The notes under the pieces are model-generated. The model did not search any database, was not told the DNA's origin, and saw only the letters and a program-made list of their open reading frames with translations. Positions 27,813-39,079 of a DNA stretch of 64,000 bases are shown piece after piece. Position numbers and translations under genes: made by a program. The stretch spans positions 88,536,627 through 88,600,626 of the forward strand of contig NC_077223.1 in NCBI RefSeq assembly GCF_024763615.1. The letters run 5' to 3'. This DNA is from Phlebotomus papatasi (lineage: Eukaryota > Arthropoda > Insecta > Diptera > Psychodidae). The first letter of the stretch is position 1, and each line of letters begins with the position of its first letter.

Positions 27813-30800
27813 GTGGGATAATAAGGAATATCCTGGAGAATTTTCACTTATTTAGTAATATTATTGGTTTTACAGATAGTCGCAACGCTCCTCATAGTTA
27901 TTTGGTTCATTTTGGTAAGTTATAGACGTTGATAAAAGTGAAATTGATGACGCAAAAAATACCTTCTGGTTGCTTTCAGTACGCCCACAGAGTTCACACA
28001 GCCAAGAGGAGAGCACAAACTCTTCCTCCAGGGACTAGAGTGGTCAGAGCGAATAACAATACCGTCATCTACACAATCCCAACAACACAGCAATTGGCAA
28101 CGACTTATCCCTCAATTGGACAGACTTACAATACACAAGGGACTACACAGAATGGAACAACTCTTCCTCCAGCTTACGGTGAGGAATTTTATTTAATTGA
28201 ACTATAAATAATAAGGAATTTAGTTTTTAGGTTTCATTATATGCAAGAACTATTTCAATTATCTCGGACAATACACCATTCCTTCTTAATCCGAGACACC
28301 CTCTCATCAAAATAATAGCGAAGTTATCGTCCTTATAAAAACGATCCAAAATTTAATCTGTTGGATGTAATGATGCTATTCCAATGAAAAACGAAAAGGA
28401 GAAATCTTTCTCCTAAACTTTTCTTTAGTACATGACTGTTCTAGCACATGTTTAGTACTTTTTTAGCACTTAACTGTTCTCAAGTGCTTCTGCATTATCG
28501 ACTTTTCTTTGTGTTGATTTCTGTTACGACTGTTGTATAAAGTCCTTACCGTAAAGGATTTCCCCTTTTTATTTCTCATTGGAACAACACTGTAATTCAG
28601 TTTAGGGTTGAAGTTTATTCTAAAGCTTTCCTGTTTTATAAGGAATCAAGAACAGTCTTCCGTAGAGTCATCAGAAATAATAAAAAAAATAATAACATTT
28701 GTAAGATAATTACATCTATCACTTTGCACGTCAAATGTTTATCTAAGCAAATTTCTTATAAGAATGTTACTGTTAAAAAATCGAGGAAGCGACTGAAATT
28801 TATTTTGGTGGCTAGTTAATTTGCTTTTAATGGATATGCTATCAATCAGATAGGCGAATAATTCCACAACAAATTTACTTATCTCTAATATATAGTTTCT
28901 AGCCAATTACTAAGTTTATCGAGTACTGATATCGTAATTGGTTCCAAGAACTTGAAAATTTGAAGAAATGATTTGATTCAAAGGCATAACATTTACATAT
29001 TATTATCAAGGGGAAAACTTATCTCGGGGTACTCTGGTCAATCTGATATACATTTTTTTAGGGAACTGACGGGGAACCCATACATTTTTTCAGGGAACCC
29101 AGGGAACCATATATTTTTCAGGGAACTCTCAGGGAATCCCGGGAACTCAGGTATTTTTTCAAGGAATCCGGGGAACTCATTTATTTATTCAGGGAACCTG
29201 GGAAACTTATATTTTTTCAAGGAACTAGCGGGGAACTCAGGGGAACCTGGGGAACTCATGTAATTTTTCACGGAATCCAGGGAACCATATATTTTTCAGT
29301 GAACTCTCAGGGAACCCGGGAAATCTATACATTTTTCAGGAAATATACGGGAAAACATACATATTTCAGGGAATCCCGGGAACTCATGTATTTTTTCAAG
29401 GAACCCGCGGGACTAATTTATTTTTTTCAGGGAACACGAGGAACTCATATTTTTTTCAGGGAACTAGCGGGAAACTCATGGAATCCATACATTCTTTCAG
29501 GGAACACCGGCAACTCAAGTATATTTTCAGGGAACCGGGAACTCGAGCCACTCCATTTGTTTATGAATAACCCCTTGATTATTATCACATTATTTTTGGA
29601 GAATTTCCTTAATTTAGTCTTTTAAAATATAAAAAAACAGACTAAAAAAGAATCTATTTCAGTCAGTAAATCAAAATTGAATATTAAATCGTTTAATCGG
29701 TTTCTTATAATCCTTCCAAGTGTGTCTTGGCTAAAATAGAAAATTTGGCAGACTTTATACATATTCTATTTCGAAACGTTATGAATTTGAAAACAGAACA
29801 GAAAACAGAAGGAAATATTTAATGACATTGTTAAAAACATTTCGCTTTCTCCTAGCTCGTTAACTTCGCAAGTAGGGGAAAGTAGTCTCCCTTCGAATGT
29901 TCATGCCTTCGAATAATGTGAATTTCCTTTTATTTTTACTAAGATATTTACACATTTTTGTAAAATATTAGTTAGCTTTTCATCAATTATTGATGATTAT
30001 GTGATAATTGTGTATGAGTCTCTAGGAAAAATAAAAGAAAATTTACATTACTCCAAGGCATGAACGTTCGAAGGGAGAGTACTTTCCCCTATAATATCTG
30101 ATACTGAAAAGTACAGTTTCGAAAATTTTTCAAACACAAAACGACTCGAGGTAAATATCAGTGAAGAATTCCAAGTTCGAAATGAAGAATTTAAATCAAA
30201 ATGCTCTCTTTTAACTATTTTTCTTTTAACTGATTTAGGGGAAGTGCTCATAATTTGAGACAGTTTTTAATTTTGGACACTTTGAGAGTAAAATTGGACA
30301 CCAAAAATAAATTGTTTAACATGATGGAATTTTCTTACAATATTTTTTGAATAATGTATTCTATCTAAATATTTATTTTTTGGAAGATTTTAACACTAAA
30401 TTCGATAAATTTTGAATATGATTTGAGTTTAAGTTTTGTTTAAACTTCAGTGTTAGCAGTTGTGCTTACGAGAACTCTGATAGAACTTTTTGTTTTCATC
30501 AGTCTTAGCTGTGCTGAAGTACTAACATTTTTTCCTCGATATTTTTAAGTGATTTTATTAATATCATATAATTATTCAGAAACTGATCTAAACCTCAATG
30601 CGATTAAGAAAATTAAGTTTAAACTGTTAAAAAGGAAAAATTGTCGTTTTTACTACGTATAAGGTGTTCAAACCTAATATTTAGCCATATGGCTTAATTC
30701 CGGTAATTTCTTATCAAGTCAGATTATTGCCAAAATTGTACTGTAACTTTGGATGTTAAGGATAAATAATTCCTTAGATATTCAAAACTCAGTAAAAAGC

Positions 30801-31898
30801 GCTTTTTATCTAGAATTTCAAGATCTTCGGGAGCTGGGCTAAGCTTAAAGTCTGAAATCCATATTATGAAAAACACAATAGGAAATGTATCACATAATTA
30901 AAAGAGAATCAAAATACTTTAAAAAACAAATTTTTGGAATAGACAAGTAGGGTAAGTGTACCAAATTTCGGCATAGTTGCATGCAACGCCAAAGTCTTAT
31001 GTTTGAAATGTAATATTTTTAATACAAATTGAATTTATTTGTTACTTTTTTTATAAGGAGTGTTCCTTGGAACCTTATAGGCAGTCTATCGTCTTTATTT
31101 TCTCTAAATTCATTTCTAGAGTATGCAAAAACTAAAAATTCAATAAAATTCGAGGAACAAAAAATGTGGCCGAAATTACAAGCTGGTCGGAATTTGGCAC
31201 ACTTACTCTATACACACTGAAAATAGAACTGCTGAAATTAGAAAATCGTCATTATAGTTAGGACAAGGCCTTCAGGGCTTCGCACATACATTGGCTTCAA
31301 ACAAACACTTCATATTTTTCCCGTATTCCTTTAATGCTGACCTATATAGGGGAAACTGGGGCACCACCAAACACGGGATAGCAACAAACACTGCGACTTT
31401 TTAATCAGCTATTCGACTTTTAAGGACAAGACCTATAGCAATTTATAGGCACTATAGGGATTCTTGTCTACTGAAGAAATGGTTGAGATAGTAGTCCAAG
31501 TAGTTAAGAAATAAAAATTAGTGTTTAGTGCTACCCCGTGTTTGGTGGTGCCCCCGTTTCCCCTATAGCATATTTCATTAGCTAGTCTTAAGTCACACAT
31601 TTTTTGAAAAAGTAGGTCAGACTCAGTAAATGAAAATGGGAAAAATATAAAGTGTTCCAAGCCAGAGTATGTGCGAAACCTGAAAGCCTTCCCCTACGCT
31701 TTTGGCTAGTCAAAGCCACGACTTTTCCCAAAAATACACAATGAAAGCATTTGTTGACGAAACCTTATCAATTGATTTTTCTTATCTCTACATTTCTCTG
31801 CAGATTTGCCACCAACTTACGATCAAGTCGTGATTTTGCCGCCAACAAGTGCTGAGACCACCGTCACCACTACCACAAGAACTGAAGTCCGGAGTTGA
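27789..31898 (+). CDS. Small single-pass membrane protein with tandem PPxY motifs
   Basis: Four exons (27789-27812, 27876-27914, 27980-28178, 31804-31898) with GT-AG introns and matching phases give 118 residues. Residues 2-21 form one hydrophobic segment (MSFFIWITIVATLLIVIWF), followed at once by RVHTAKRRAQ, so positive charges place the C-terminal tail in the cytosol. The tail is Thr/Gln/Asn-rich and carries LPPAYDLPPTYD, two PPxY motifs at residues 84-87 and 90-93, then a Thr-rich end. PPxY motifs bind WW domains such as those of Nedd4-family ubiquitin ligases; small membrane proteins of this design often act as adaptors, but that role here is inference. The first donor (GTGGGA) is weak, making exon 1 the least certain part. 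I do not recognise the orthologue. Confidence 0.7.
27876..27914 (+). CDS. PPxY membrane protein exon 2 (membrane segment)
   Basis: A 39-base exon between ttttacag and gtaagt, encoding IVATLLIVIWFIL. Confidence 0.7.
27980..28178 (+). CDS. PPxY membrane protein exon 3 (cytosolic tail)
   Basis: Acceptor gctttcag ends at 27979; donor gtgagg starts at 28179. It encodes YAHRVHTAKRRAQTLPPGTR to TTQNGTTLPPAY. Reading through the donor would add only a few residues (GEEFYLIEL) before a stop. Confidence 0.8.
28374..28592. mobile_element. CTATTCCAATGAAAA miniature foldback, copy 3
   Basis: Ends GCTATTCCAATGAAAAAC and TTTATTTCTCATTGGAAC are inverted. The interior has CTTCTGCATTATCGACTTTT and CTTTGTGTTGATTTCTGTTA shared with other copies. 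It lies in the last intron of the PPxY gene. Confidence 0.65.
29048..29545 (+). repeat. Minisatellite with TTTTTTCAGGGAAC units
   Basis: About a dozen units of roughly 35-45 bp of the form ATATTTTTTCAGGGAACC followed by a GGGAACTC-type stretch. Unit length and order vary. The 96- and 108-residue frames here (Gly/Asn/Phe-rich) are only translations of the array. Each unit contains a pyrimidine tract followed by CAG. Confidence 0.85.
29873..30091. mobile_element. TAGGGGAAAGTA miniature element
   Basis: Ends TAGGGGAAAGTAGTCTCCCT with TCGAATGTTCATGCCTT and their inverted copy GGCATGAACGTTCGAAGGGA with GTACTTTCCCCTA. Terminal pairing covers about 35 bp; 219 bp, non-coding. Confidence 0.75.
30948..31210. 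mobile_element. TAGGGTAAGTGTACCAAATT miniature element, copy 1
   Basis: Left end TAGGGTAAGTGTACCAAATT and right end GAATTTGGCACACTTACTCT are inverted over about 24 bp. A longer copy is at 58867-59271. Confidence 0.75.
31259..31696. mobile_element. Foldback with AAGGC(C/T)TTCAGG arms, host of a nested MITE
   Basis: The left arm GGCCTTCAGGGCTTCGCACA to CACTTCATATTTTTCCC and right arm reverse complement (AAGGCTTTCAGGTTTCGCAC to CACTTTATATTTTTCCC) agree over about 60 bp. The element at 31345-31567 is inserted inside. A one-armed relative is at about 41150-41215. Confidence 0.7.
31345..31567. mobile_element. TATAGGGGAAACTGGGGCAC miniature element, nested
   Basis: Ends TATAGGGGAAACTGGGGCAC plus CACCAAACACGGG, and the inverted CCGTGTTTGGTGGTGCCCCC plus GTTTCCCCTATA, pair over about 38 bp. 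223 bp, non-coding, inserted in 31259-31696. Confidence 0.8.
31804..31898 (+). CDS. PPxY membrane protein exon 4 (second PPxY, C-terminus)
   Basis: Acceptor tctctgcag ends at 31803. It encodes DLPPTYDQVVILPPTSAETT to TEVRS and TGA at 31896-31898. Joining it to exon 3 creates the tandem PPAY/PPTY pair. Confidence 0.8.
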
Positions 31899-33798
31899 GG
31901 ACAAGTGTCCTGGGAGCAATTGAAGGATCTGCGTTGAGTGAGAGAAAGGCAGCTTCTGTGTTTGAAGCATTTTTATTTTTGAAGAAATAATAAATTTCAC
32001 GTAATTTCTATTATTTTTTTCTTATATTATTCATTTTTTTCTATCCTTTTTTCTGTGTCTTTCACTTGCATGTACAATTTCTTGAGATGAAAGAAATCCC
32101 AAAGAAAATACGAAACACTCTTTTAATCACTGAATTTTGAAAATTATTTTCATTACTTTCACGCAAAAAACGTCCAAAAAATGCTGCTAGAATTAAACAC
32201 TTTGAAGTGTACATTGTAAAAATAATGCTACGTTTTTTTTTCCGTAAAAATTACGAGTGTTTCCAAAACTTGAGCTTGATCTTGGACACATTTTGTTTCA
32301 CTCATTGTGGAAGTTCTCTTTGCAAAATTCAAAAAGGTCCGGAAAATGATAAATATATTCTCTTTTATCTTTGTTTATTCGATGCTTTTTTTCCTTTTTT
32401 CTTGCTCTAATTATAATTTATGGCACACACAAATAAATTTATGTGTTTTCTAATTTTTAATATCTTAATTATTATAGCTTTTCTTTATGATTATTCAATC
32501 AGGAATAAGTTTTTTTCTTTATTTTTTTCTTTTCTTTATCATATAAATGCAACACTTTTAATTTTATTACTCTACTTTCTCATTTTTTTTCTTCATCAAT
32601 TTTATACCAGAAAATTACTATTGGAAATCGTCCATAGAGAATATTTTCAAAAGGGGTTAAACACGCTATTTAATTTAGTTATTTCTTCGAAATCTATCAT
32701 TTTTATCTGTTTTTTTTTCTTATTTTCTCACTAGAGAAAATATTTCTAAATTAAAATGCACGGAATACTTTCAAGGTATTTCTCTTCTTTTTTTTTGTAA
32801 AATAATATAAAATGTAATTTTAAAATGAAAGAAATACAGTGATATAAATACAAGAAAACATATAGAAAGATATACGGTGTGTAACAGGTTTTAATATTAA
32901 TCCTCCAAGTTTTTTGTAGAACTTTTGAAGAACTTAGAATGTTCAAATGTAGAATCACAAATTAGGATCAAAAGCATAAGTCCAGACATGTCAACGCATT
33001 AATTGGGATGACATCAAATGTAATTTTTAGACAAATGGTTGTAATATGGAATAAGTTCTACAGCTAATTCGCTTTCGAAACACTTTCGTAATTGAAATTC
33101 TAACAAAGAATAAGTCTATGACCATCCTTTTGTTTGAAAGAATGTCAATCATTAGTCAACTGGTATTGTAACAGCTCAATTAGCAATGACCCACACTAAT
33201 ATTTAAATTATAGCGAGAATGTCATTGCTGTGGAACTTGTGGAACCCATTCAATACTTGTACCTCTGATGGTGAAACATCGAGTTACAAGGTGATCGAGA
33301 GAATATAAACTGTTACGATTGTTCACAGTTATCAGTTTTCGACACAATTATTTCAGTCATACAGAAAGAAAGGTCTCAGTTGTGGAATTTATTCCACACT
33401 TGAACCTCTGATCTTTAAAGGCTTAAACAGATGACTAACATGTTTAGGCCCATCGTCATCTTATTGAAGCTTTTTATAGAAATTTGAGGCCATGTTATGG
33501 CAATTGTCAACTGGAAGCTTTTATTGATTACCAAAAATGAGTATTTAATTAAATTTAGTTTAAAACACTTGAAGCATCGCACAATGGATACGCTGAAGCT
33601 GAAAGTAGAACTGGAAACTGTCATATTTTCCATGGCTAGATTTATGACTGATCAACATTTCCTAATTCTTCTTGTACTTTTCACTGATCACTTCTCGTCT
33701 CAAAGAGGTTGTTCATAAAACGAAATCCCACGGTAAATGTTCAAAAGTCAATGACGACTTCAAATGTTCTGAAAATCGTTCCCGCCAAGAAACTACTT
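31899..33798 (+). other. Sequence after the PPxY gene, no gene seen
   Basis: The PPxY-gene 3' UTR probably ends after AATAAA at 31989-31994. Beyond this the region is AT-rich with short shadow frames. No repeat with defined ends was recognised. Confidence 0.5.
31989..31994 (+). terminator. Poly(A) signal of the PPxY gene
   Basis: AATAAA 91 bases downstream of the TGA, preceded by an ordinary 3' UTR. Confidence 0.6.
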
Positions 33799-34025
33799 CC
33801 CAGCGATCATAGTTAGCTGAAAAAGGTAGTGTTTTCAGCATATGTTTGCTGAGTTGGTAAAAAAAAATATGCTGACCGTTCAGCAGTTCTCAAACAAAAT
33901 ATGCTAACCAAATATATGAAAATGGCATTGCCTGGCGAGTTTCGTTTAAAGGTTAGCAGAATTCAGCTAAAAATACAAATATTTTCAGCTGAATTGAAAT
34001 CGGTTAGCATTTGGTGCTCGCTGGG
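33799..34025. mobile_element. CCCAGCGA-ended miniature with TTAGC repeats
   Basis: Ends CCCAGCGA and TCGCTGGG are perfect inverted 8-mers. Inside are many GCTAA/TTAGC words, with the same style of ends as the larger element at 10818-12613. Confidence 0.6.
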
Positions 34026-34609
34026 TTCGTAGATCGTCTACTTGGCTCTCATCTTTTTCCCATAAAATTTATAGCATGGGAAAACAAAAGCTCAATACTG
34101 AGCTGTTTTTCATAAAAAAGTTTCCAGTTTTCACCTCTGACAGCACGTGATGAGTCAAATAAAAACACTTAATAAGCCTAAACATTTTCATCGTTCATTT
34201 GAGCCTTAAGAGTAAACAAGTTCCACATTCTAGATCAGTAACAATTCTACCTGCATTTGTTATAAGGGACGCATCTATTTGAAAGTAGAATTTAAGATAT
34301 TGAACAAGTTCCACAATCTACTAGATACTACAGTTAGATCCTCAATAAGTTTCAATAATCAGTTTTGAAAGCGCTCTTGATCAATAAAAAATTATATACG
34401 AACACGATCCACACGATACTTCACCTCTTAAGTCAATTTATGAAAAAAAAACCATAAACCGAGGTAAAAGTAAATAAACATGCATTGGTTCAGCATGTAG
34501 AACCACCCTTTAAATTGTGACGAAATTCGCTCGATTATCAATGAGGCCATTTACACCACCGCATTAGATTGAAATTGAATTGTCCATCACAGAAAAAAAT
34601 ATTTTGTAA

Positions 34610-34960
34610 AAATGTTCGTAAATGTTTGAGAATTCCTATGGGAGAGTTACGAAATGCTCGTAAATCGTATAACCCATAAACAAGTTCGTAAAAGTTTGTA
34701 CTTTTTTCACAAACATTGTTCGTAATATGATCACTTGACGAGCATTTTTTGTACTTTTACAAACATTTGTTCGTAAATGTTCGTAAACACACAAAAAATG
34801 TTTGTAAAATTTTGTCATTTGTTCGTAAATGTTCGTAAAATATTCGTCAGATAAACAAAAATTTAGCACAAAATTTTATGAACATTTTTTGTGTGTTTAC
34901 GAACATTGACAAACAAATGTTTGTAAAAGTACAAAAAATATTTGACATACAGAAAATATC
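34610..34960. repeat. GTTCGTAAA-rich foldback
   Basis: ATGTTCGTAAA recurs at least six times up to 34850. The inverse (TTTACGAACAT, ACAAACATTTG) occurs in both halves, so the region folds on itself, for example around GTTTACGAACATTGACAAAC. Non-coding. Confidence 0.6.
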
Positions 34961-35351
34961 AATACTGATTGGCTCAATTTAAGCACATTTCTCGTTAAGA
35001 TAGAGAAAAATTATCTTTGACAAAATTGTAAAGGAATAAATTTCCTATAAAAATATGTCCCTTTGATATTTTTAACGTTTGCGAGAGTAAAACGTCACAA
35101 ATTTTGAGAATTTCCACAAAATCGACTTTTAGAAAATGATTCGAAAATCACATTTCTTTCGAGATAGAGGAAAATAGTCTTCTGTAATGTTGTAGAGCAG
35201 TAAATTTCCTATAAGAATATGCTCATAATAAAACGTTTAAGTTTTCTCAGAGCTCGTGAAAGAATTAAATATGCATTTTGACAAGTTCTGCCCCAGTCTC
35301 CCTTATGTTTGCCACTGAGGGGGTAATTCCCAAAAGGACAAAAGGTGAGTA

Positions 35352-35440
35352 TTACAGTAGAGTGTCTTCTAAATTCGAACGCCCTGGGGGTATTTCTGAC
35401 ATTTCTCACCTCCCAAATTCGATTTTTTTTTCCAAAACTA
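35352..35440 (+). mobile_element. pogo-like end, solo
   Basis: TACAGTAGAGTGTCTTCTAA then TTCGAACGCCCTGGG resembles the left end of the element at 14835. No opposite end is certain. Confidence 0.4.
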
Positions 35441-35930
35441 ACGTAATTTATGTGAGATTAAATTGTACTTTGAATCAAATTCCCGTACTTTCTCCCAAGT
35501 CTTAGTGGTAACATACTTCCTTTTCATTTTTGTAAACATTCAGCAAGAAGCAGATAAATATGAATTTTCATTCATCCAGAAGAATTTTTTAACATAACCT
35601 CAAAATTGACATTTTGAATCCAAAAGTCGTTCGAATTTGAGAGATTCAGATTTGAGAGGCTCAACTGACTCAAATTTATATAACCCGGATAACCCACATT
35701 TCTTATTCTTATTCTCAGAAATTATAAAATCTCCAGATTTATTCCCTCTGGTGTACATGGCCTCAATGAAGCCATTTATGCCGAAGACTGAGATTAAATT
35801 ATCCCAAAATCCGATTGTTGGACAATTCAATCTCAATTCAGTGCGGCAGCGTAGACTTTAAAGTTGTTTTATCTTGGGTGGCCAAAAAGTGCTTACATGG
35901 CGAAAAGGGCTGACTTTACCCTATGATCTG

Positions 35931-36462
35931 TTATGCCCTAGACCCACTTACGACTTAACCCGAGACACAGATTAACGTAGTTAAAATCAAAATAATGATA
36001 AGATTATATTTCCATCAGTTGCTGGCTAATCCGTATCTCATCTTAAGCCGAGAAACGGCCTAGTTAGTTAGTGGAAAACTGATGGGAATTTAGTCAAATC
36101 ATTATTTTGATGATAATTACGCTAAGCCGTCTCTAGGTTTAAGTCGTAAGTGAGTCTAGGGCTAGTCCCCGGCGAGTTGCCTTCAAAGTTGAAGCCAATT
36201 TCTTGCTTTCACATACAAATGCGTATGGGAATTTTTCTGCACTCGGTGACCGTTACACGATATATGTCAAAATTGAGGTGAGCTTTGTATACAAGACTCT
36301 GAGCCTTGTAAAGAGGGATAAATATACTATAATCTGTCTAAATGCGGTCTTGTTCTGAGAAGTCTAAGCTAAGTTTCTGATCAATTTGTGAGTTGGCTTC
36401 AAACAGCTCCATATAAAAAAAAACATTTCGCCGGGGGCTAGGTCTAAAGGGTCTAAGGCATA
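35931..36462. repeat. Back-to-back inverted elements with TTATGCC(C/T)TAGACCC limits
   Basis: TTATGCCCTAGACCC at 35931 and GGGTCTAAGGCATAA at 36448-36462 are inverted. Inside, a first unit runs 35936-36161 (CCCTAGAC ... GTCTAGGG, with AGCCGTCTCTAGG-type text shared with 63481-63620). A second runs 36162-36442 (CTAGTCCCCGGCGA ... TTTCGCCGGGGGCTAG). They abut with no spacer. Confidence 0.55.
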
Positions 36463-38207
36463 ATGCGTAGATACATTCCACTTACACTTTTCATACTTAA
36501 TATGTGATCCTATATTTGAAGGTAAACCTTGGAAACACCGTGTAGAAAATCAAAGAGAATGATTTGATGAAATTATTTACAAATTTCACGATTACCAAGA
36601 CTTTTCCTCATTTATAAAAATAATAATATCTAAAATCAATATTCTATATGATTATTTACACTAAAAATGATTTGTTTTCACATAAAAATTAATTTTTCTC
36701 TTAAAAAAACCCTCAAACTTTCATCAAATTTCGCTTGATTTTTAAGGTTTCTTTTTTTTTTGCTTTTTTTTCTATAAAGTGTGTGCAATCAATTGAAGAA
36801 TAACTATATTTATTCTTCGAGTGTCCTATGAATTTTTGTAAAGAATTCTTGTTTTACTTACTAAAATTTATTTTAAATTGTTTTTTTTTATTACTGTTTG
36901 TTTTTGAATAGTATTTCTTAAGAATATTTACACGAAAAGGAATTTTTATATCTTTTTTTCTTAAAGTACGACTCATATAATTTGGTTCAATCAATGTTTT
37001 CTTAACTCCTTCCACTTGCAATTTTTCTCAAAGAACATTAAACTCGAAATGGATTTTTTTTGAAGGGTAAAAAGTTCTTAGGATAGAGAAATAATCTAAA
37101 AGAAAAAATAGCAGCGCGCAAGGAATATTTCTATTTTTTTTCTTTTCTTTTTGTTTTAAATAGACGGATACAGGAAATTACGTCTTTTTTTACATCTACT
37201 GAGAATATTTTACTTTTATTTTACAAACACGCATTTGATAAAAAATAAAAGACAGTGAAGGTGTGACATGTACCACAAATCGTTCTTTCATCATCCAACG
37301 TTTGCTTACTTTCAAAACAAACCTTTCTTTTTCTTATCTTTCTTTTCTTTTCCGTCCACCGTTCTGAAAATTAATAATCAATTCACAGTCAATGGGATTT
37401 TTTTTTGGTCTTATTACTTATTGCTTTTTTTAATGCTTAGTTGAAAAGTAAAAAACATACTTTGACAAAAGATGAGAGGTAATATTAAAAAAAAATGGAT
37501 AAATATAGGGAATAGAATACAAAAGAAATATTAGAAAATGAAAATGTCTACAAAAATTCTTACGAGAAAAGTGATAAAAAATTTGTTCAGTGTCTCATAT
37601 TCTAATTTGAAGTTTAAATAGCTAAAGAGAACATATAATATTTTACGTGTGATGGAAAATCATGCTGATTGAGAGAGATGCAGAGAAGTGAAGTATGAGA
37701 GGAACTTATGAAAAAGTTTTAACCACAATCAATGTTCATTTACATATGATTTTCTTTTTTTTTGCATAAAATACCAAAGTTATTCAAAAAGTTCTATACA
37801 GAAATGCCTGCAAATGGGAAAGAAGGTGCAGATAAAGGCACTTTTATGTACAAGAATTGCTAAAATTTCTTTCTGAAAAAAAAAAAAAGATTATGCTTCA
37901 CTACTTCCTTCAATTCTCTCTCAGTTCAGCTGAGTTTTTTTTTCATTTGGATAATAATTCTATTTTTTCACATACTGGGATATAATAGAAAAGGTTCATA
38001 TGAGTGATATCGTGTGTATGAAAATAGCTATGAGTGTTGTGTTGGGATCATTACCCTAACCATTAAGTACATCAATGCATAATAACACCAAAACAATTAT
38101 AAATTTTTGAAATAACAAAAAATATATGCTACAAAAACTTAGAAAATATACACAAATATAGAATAAAAAAGGAAATTTCTTGCAAAAAATGCAGAAAAAT
38201 GTTTATT
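36463..38207 (+). other. AT-rich stretch without genes
   Basis: T- and A-homopolymer-rich sequence. No credible frame on either strand and no repeat with clear ends. Confidence 0.5.
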
Positions 38208-38664
38208 TTAACCCTCAATTGCCTTTTTGAATCACTCTTATACCAAGCAACAGAAGCAACACTAGCGCCACTGGCGGGTATCTGACGAACTCTGAATGTT
38301 GTTCAAAGCTGCATATTAAATTTATTTATTACTTTTTGTAGCAATAAATTTAAATCAGCCTAAAAAACACCATAAAAAGCAGTGTTATACGTTAGAAAAA
38401 ATAAATTGGGGTTATGCAGACACAATTATGTATGTTTGTCTACCATTGGGATTTTGTAGTTCCAATGCTCACCGCTATGAACGCAAAACAGTGTTCTTCA
38501 CGTATATTTGATCTGTCGGACTATTTTTCCCTAGTAATTGAAGGACTAAAGTTATTGAAAATCCATTCCCGACAGCAATTTGTATAAAAATTGCCCAGGA
38601 ATAAATAATCTAAAATCACTTAATTTGCGTATGATGTGTAATACCATGGTAAGGAATGGGTTAA
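38208..38664. mobile_element. TTAACCC-ended element, candidate
   Basis: TTAACCC at 38208 and GGGTTAA at 38658-38664, about 457 bp apart. The inverted match is only 7 bp, so the limits are tentative; the arrangement resembles the other TTAA-limited elements. Confidence 0.35.
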
Positions 38665-39079
38665 TATGTCCTATTTAGCGCATACAACATACCATCCAAG
38701 ACACTTTCTCGCGTTTTGGAAAACTGCAAATTTCGTTCCTCTGTATATCGACATTTCATTTCCCAAAAATGTCTCAGCAAAAAGGTAAAACTTTCCATTT
38801 ACAGGTGGAATTTGATTCTCCAATAGTGCCTTGGATAAAAGGAAAGTGGAACTGTATTTGGACAAAAGGTCATTCATGTTCCAAGAATTCAAATTCAATC
38901 AAATGAGAGCAATTGACCAGTCAATCGCTCTTTTTTTTGACAGTTGTCAGAGCGCTATATCACTGTATTCGTCAACATTTTCATTTTATATTCAGCGTTC
39001 GAAAAATGCACGAAAATTCATCAACTATCAGAGGCGCTGCGTTGATTAAGTGTCAGATGCGGAAGCAACTATAAACCCA

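Noticed and set aside
28973..29625. Gly/Asn/Phe-rich frames of 96 and 108 residues resembling a repeat protein
   Set aside because: They translate the minisatellite in two different frames, which shows it is the repeat and not selection that keeps them open.
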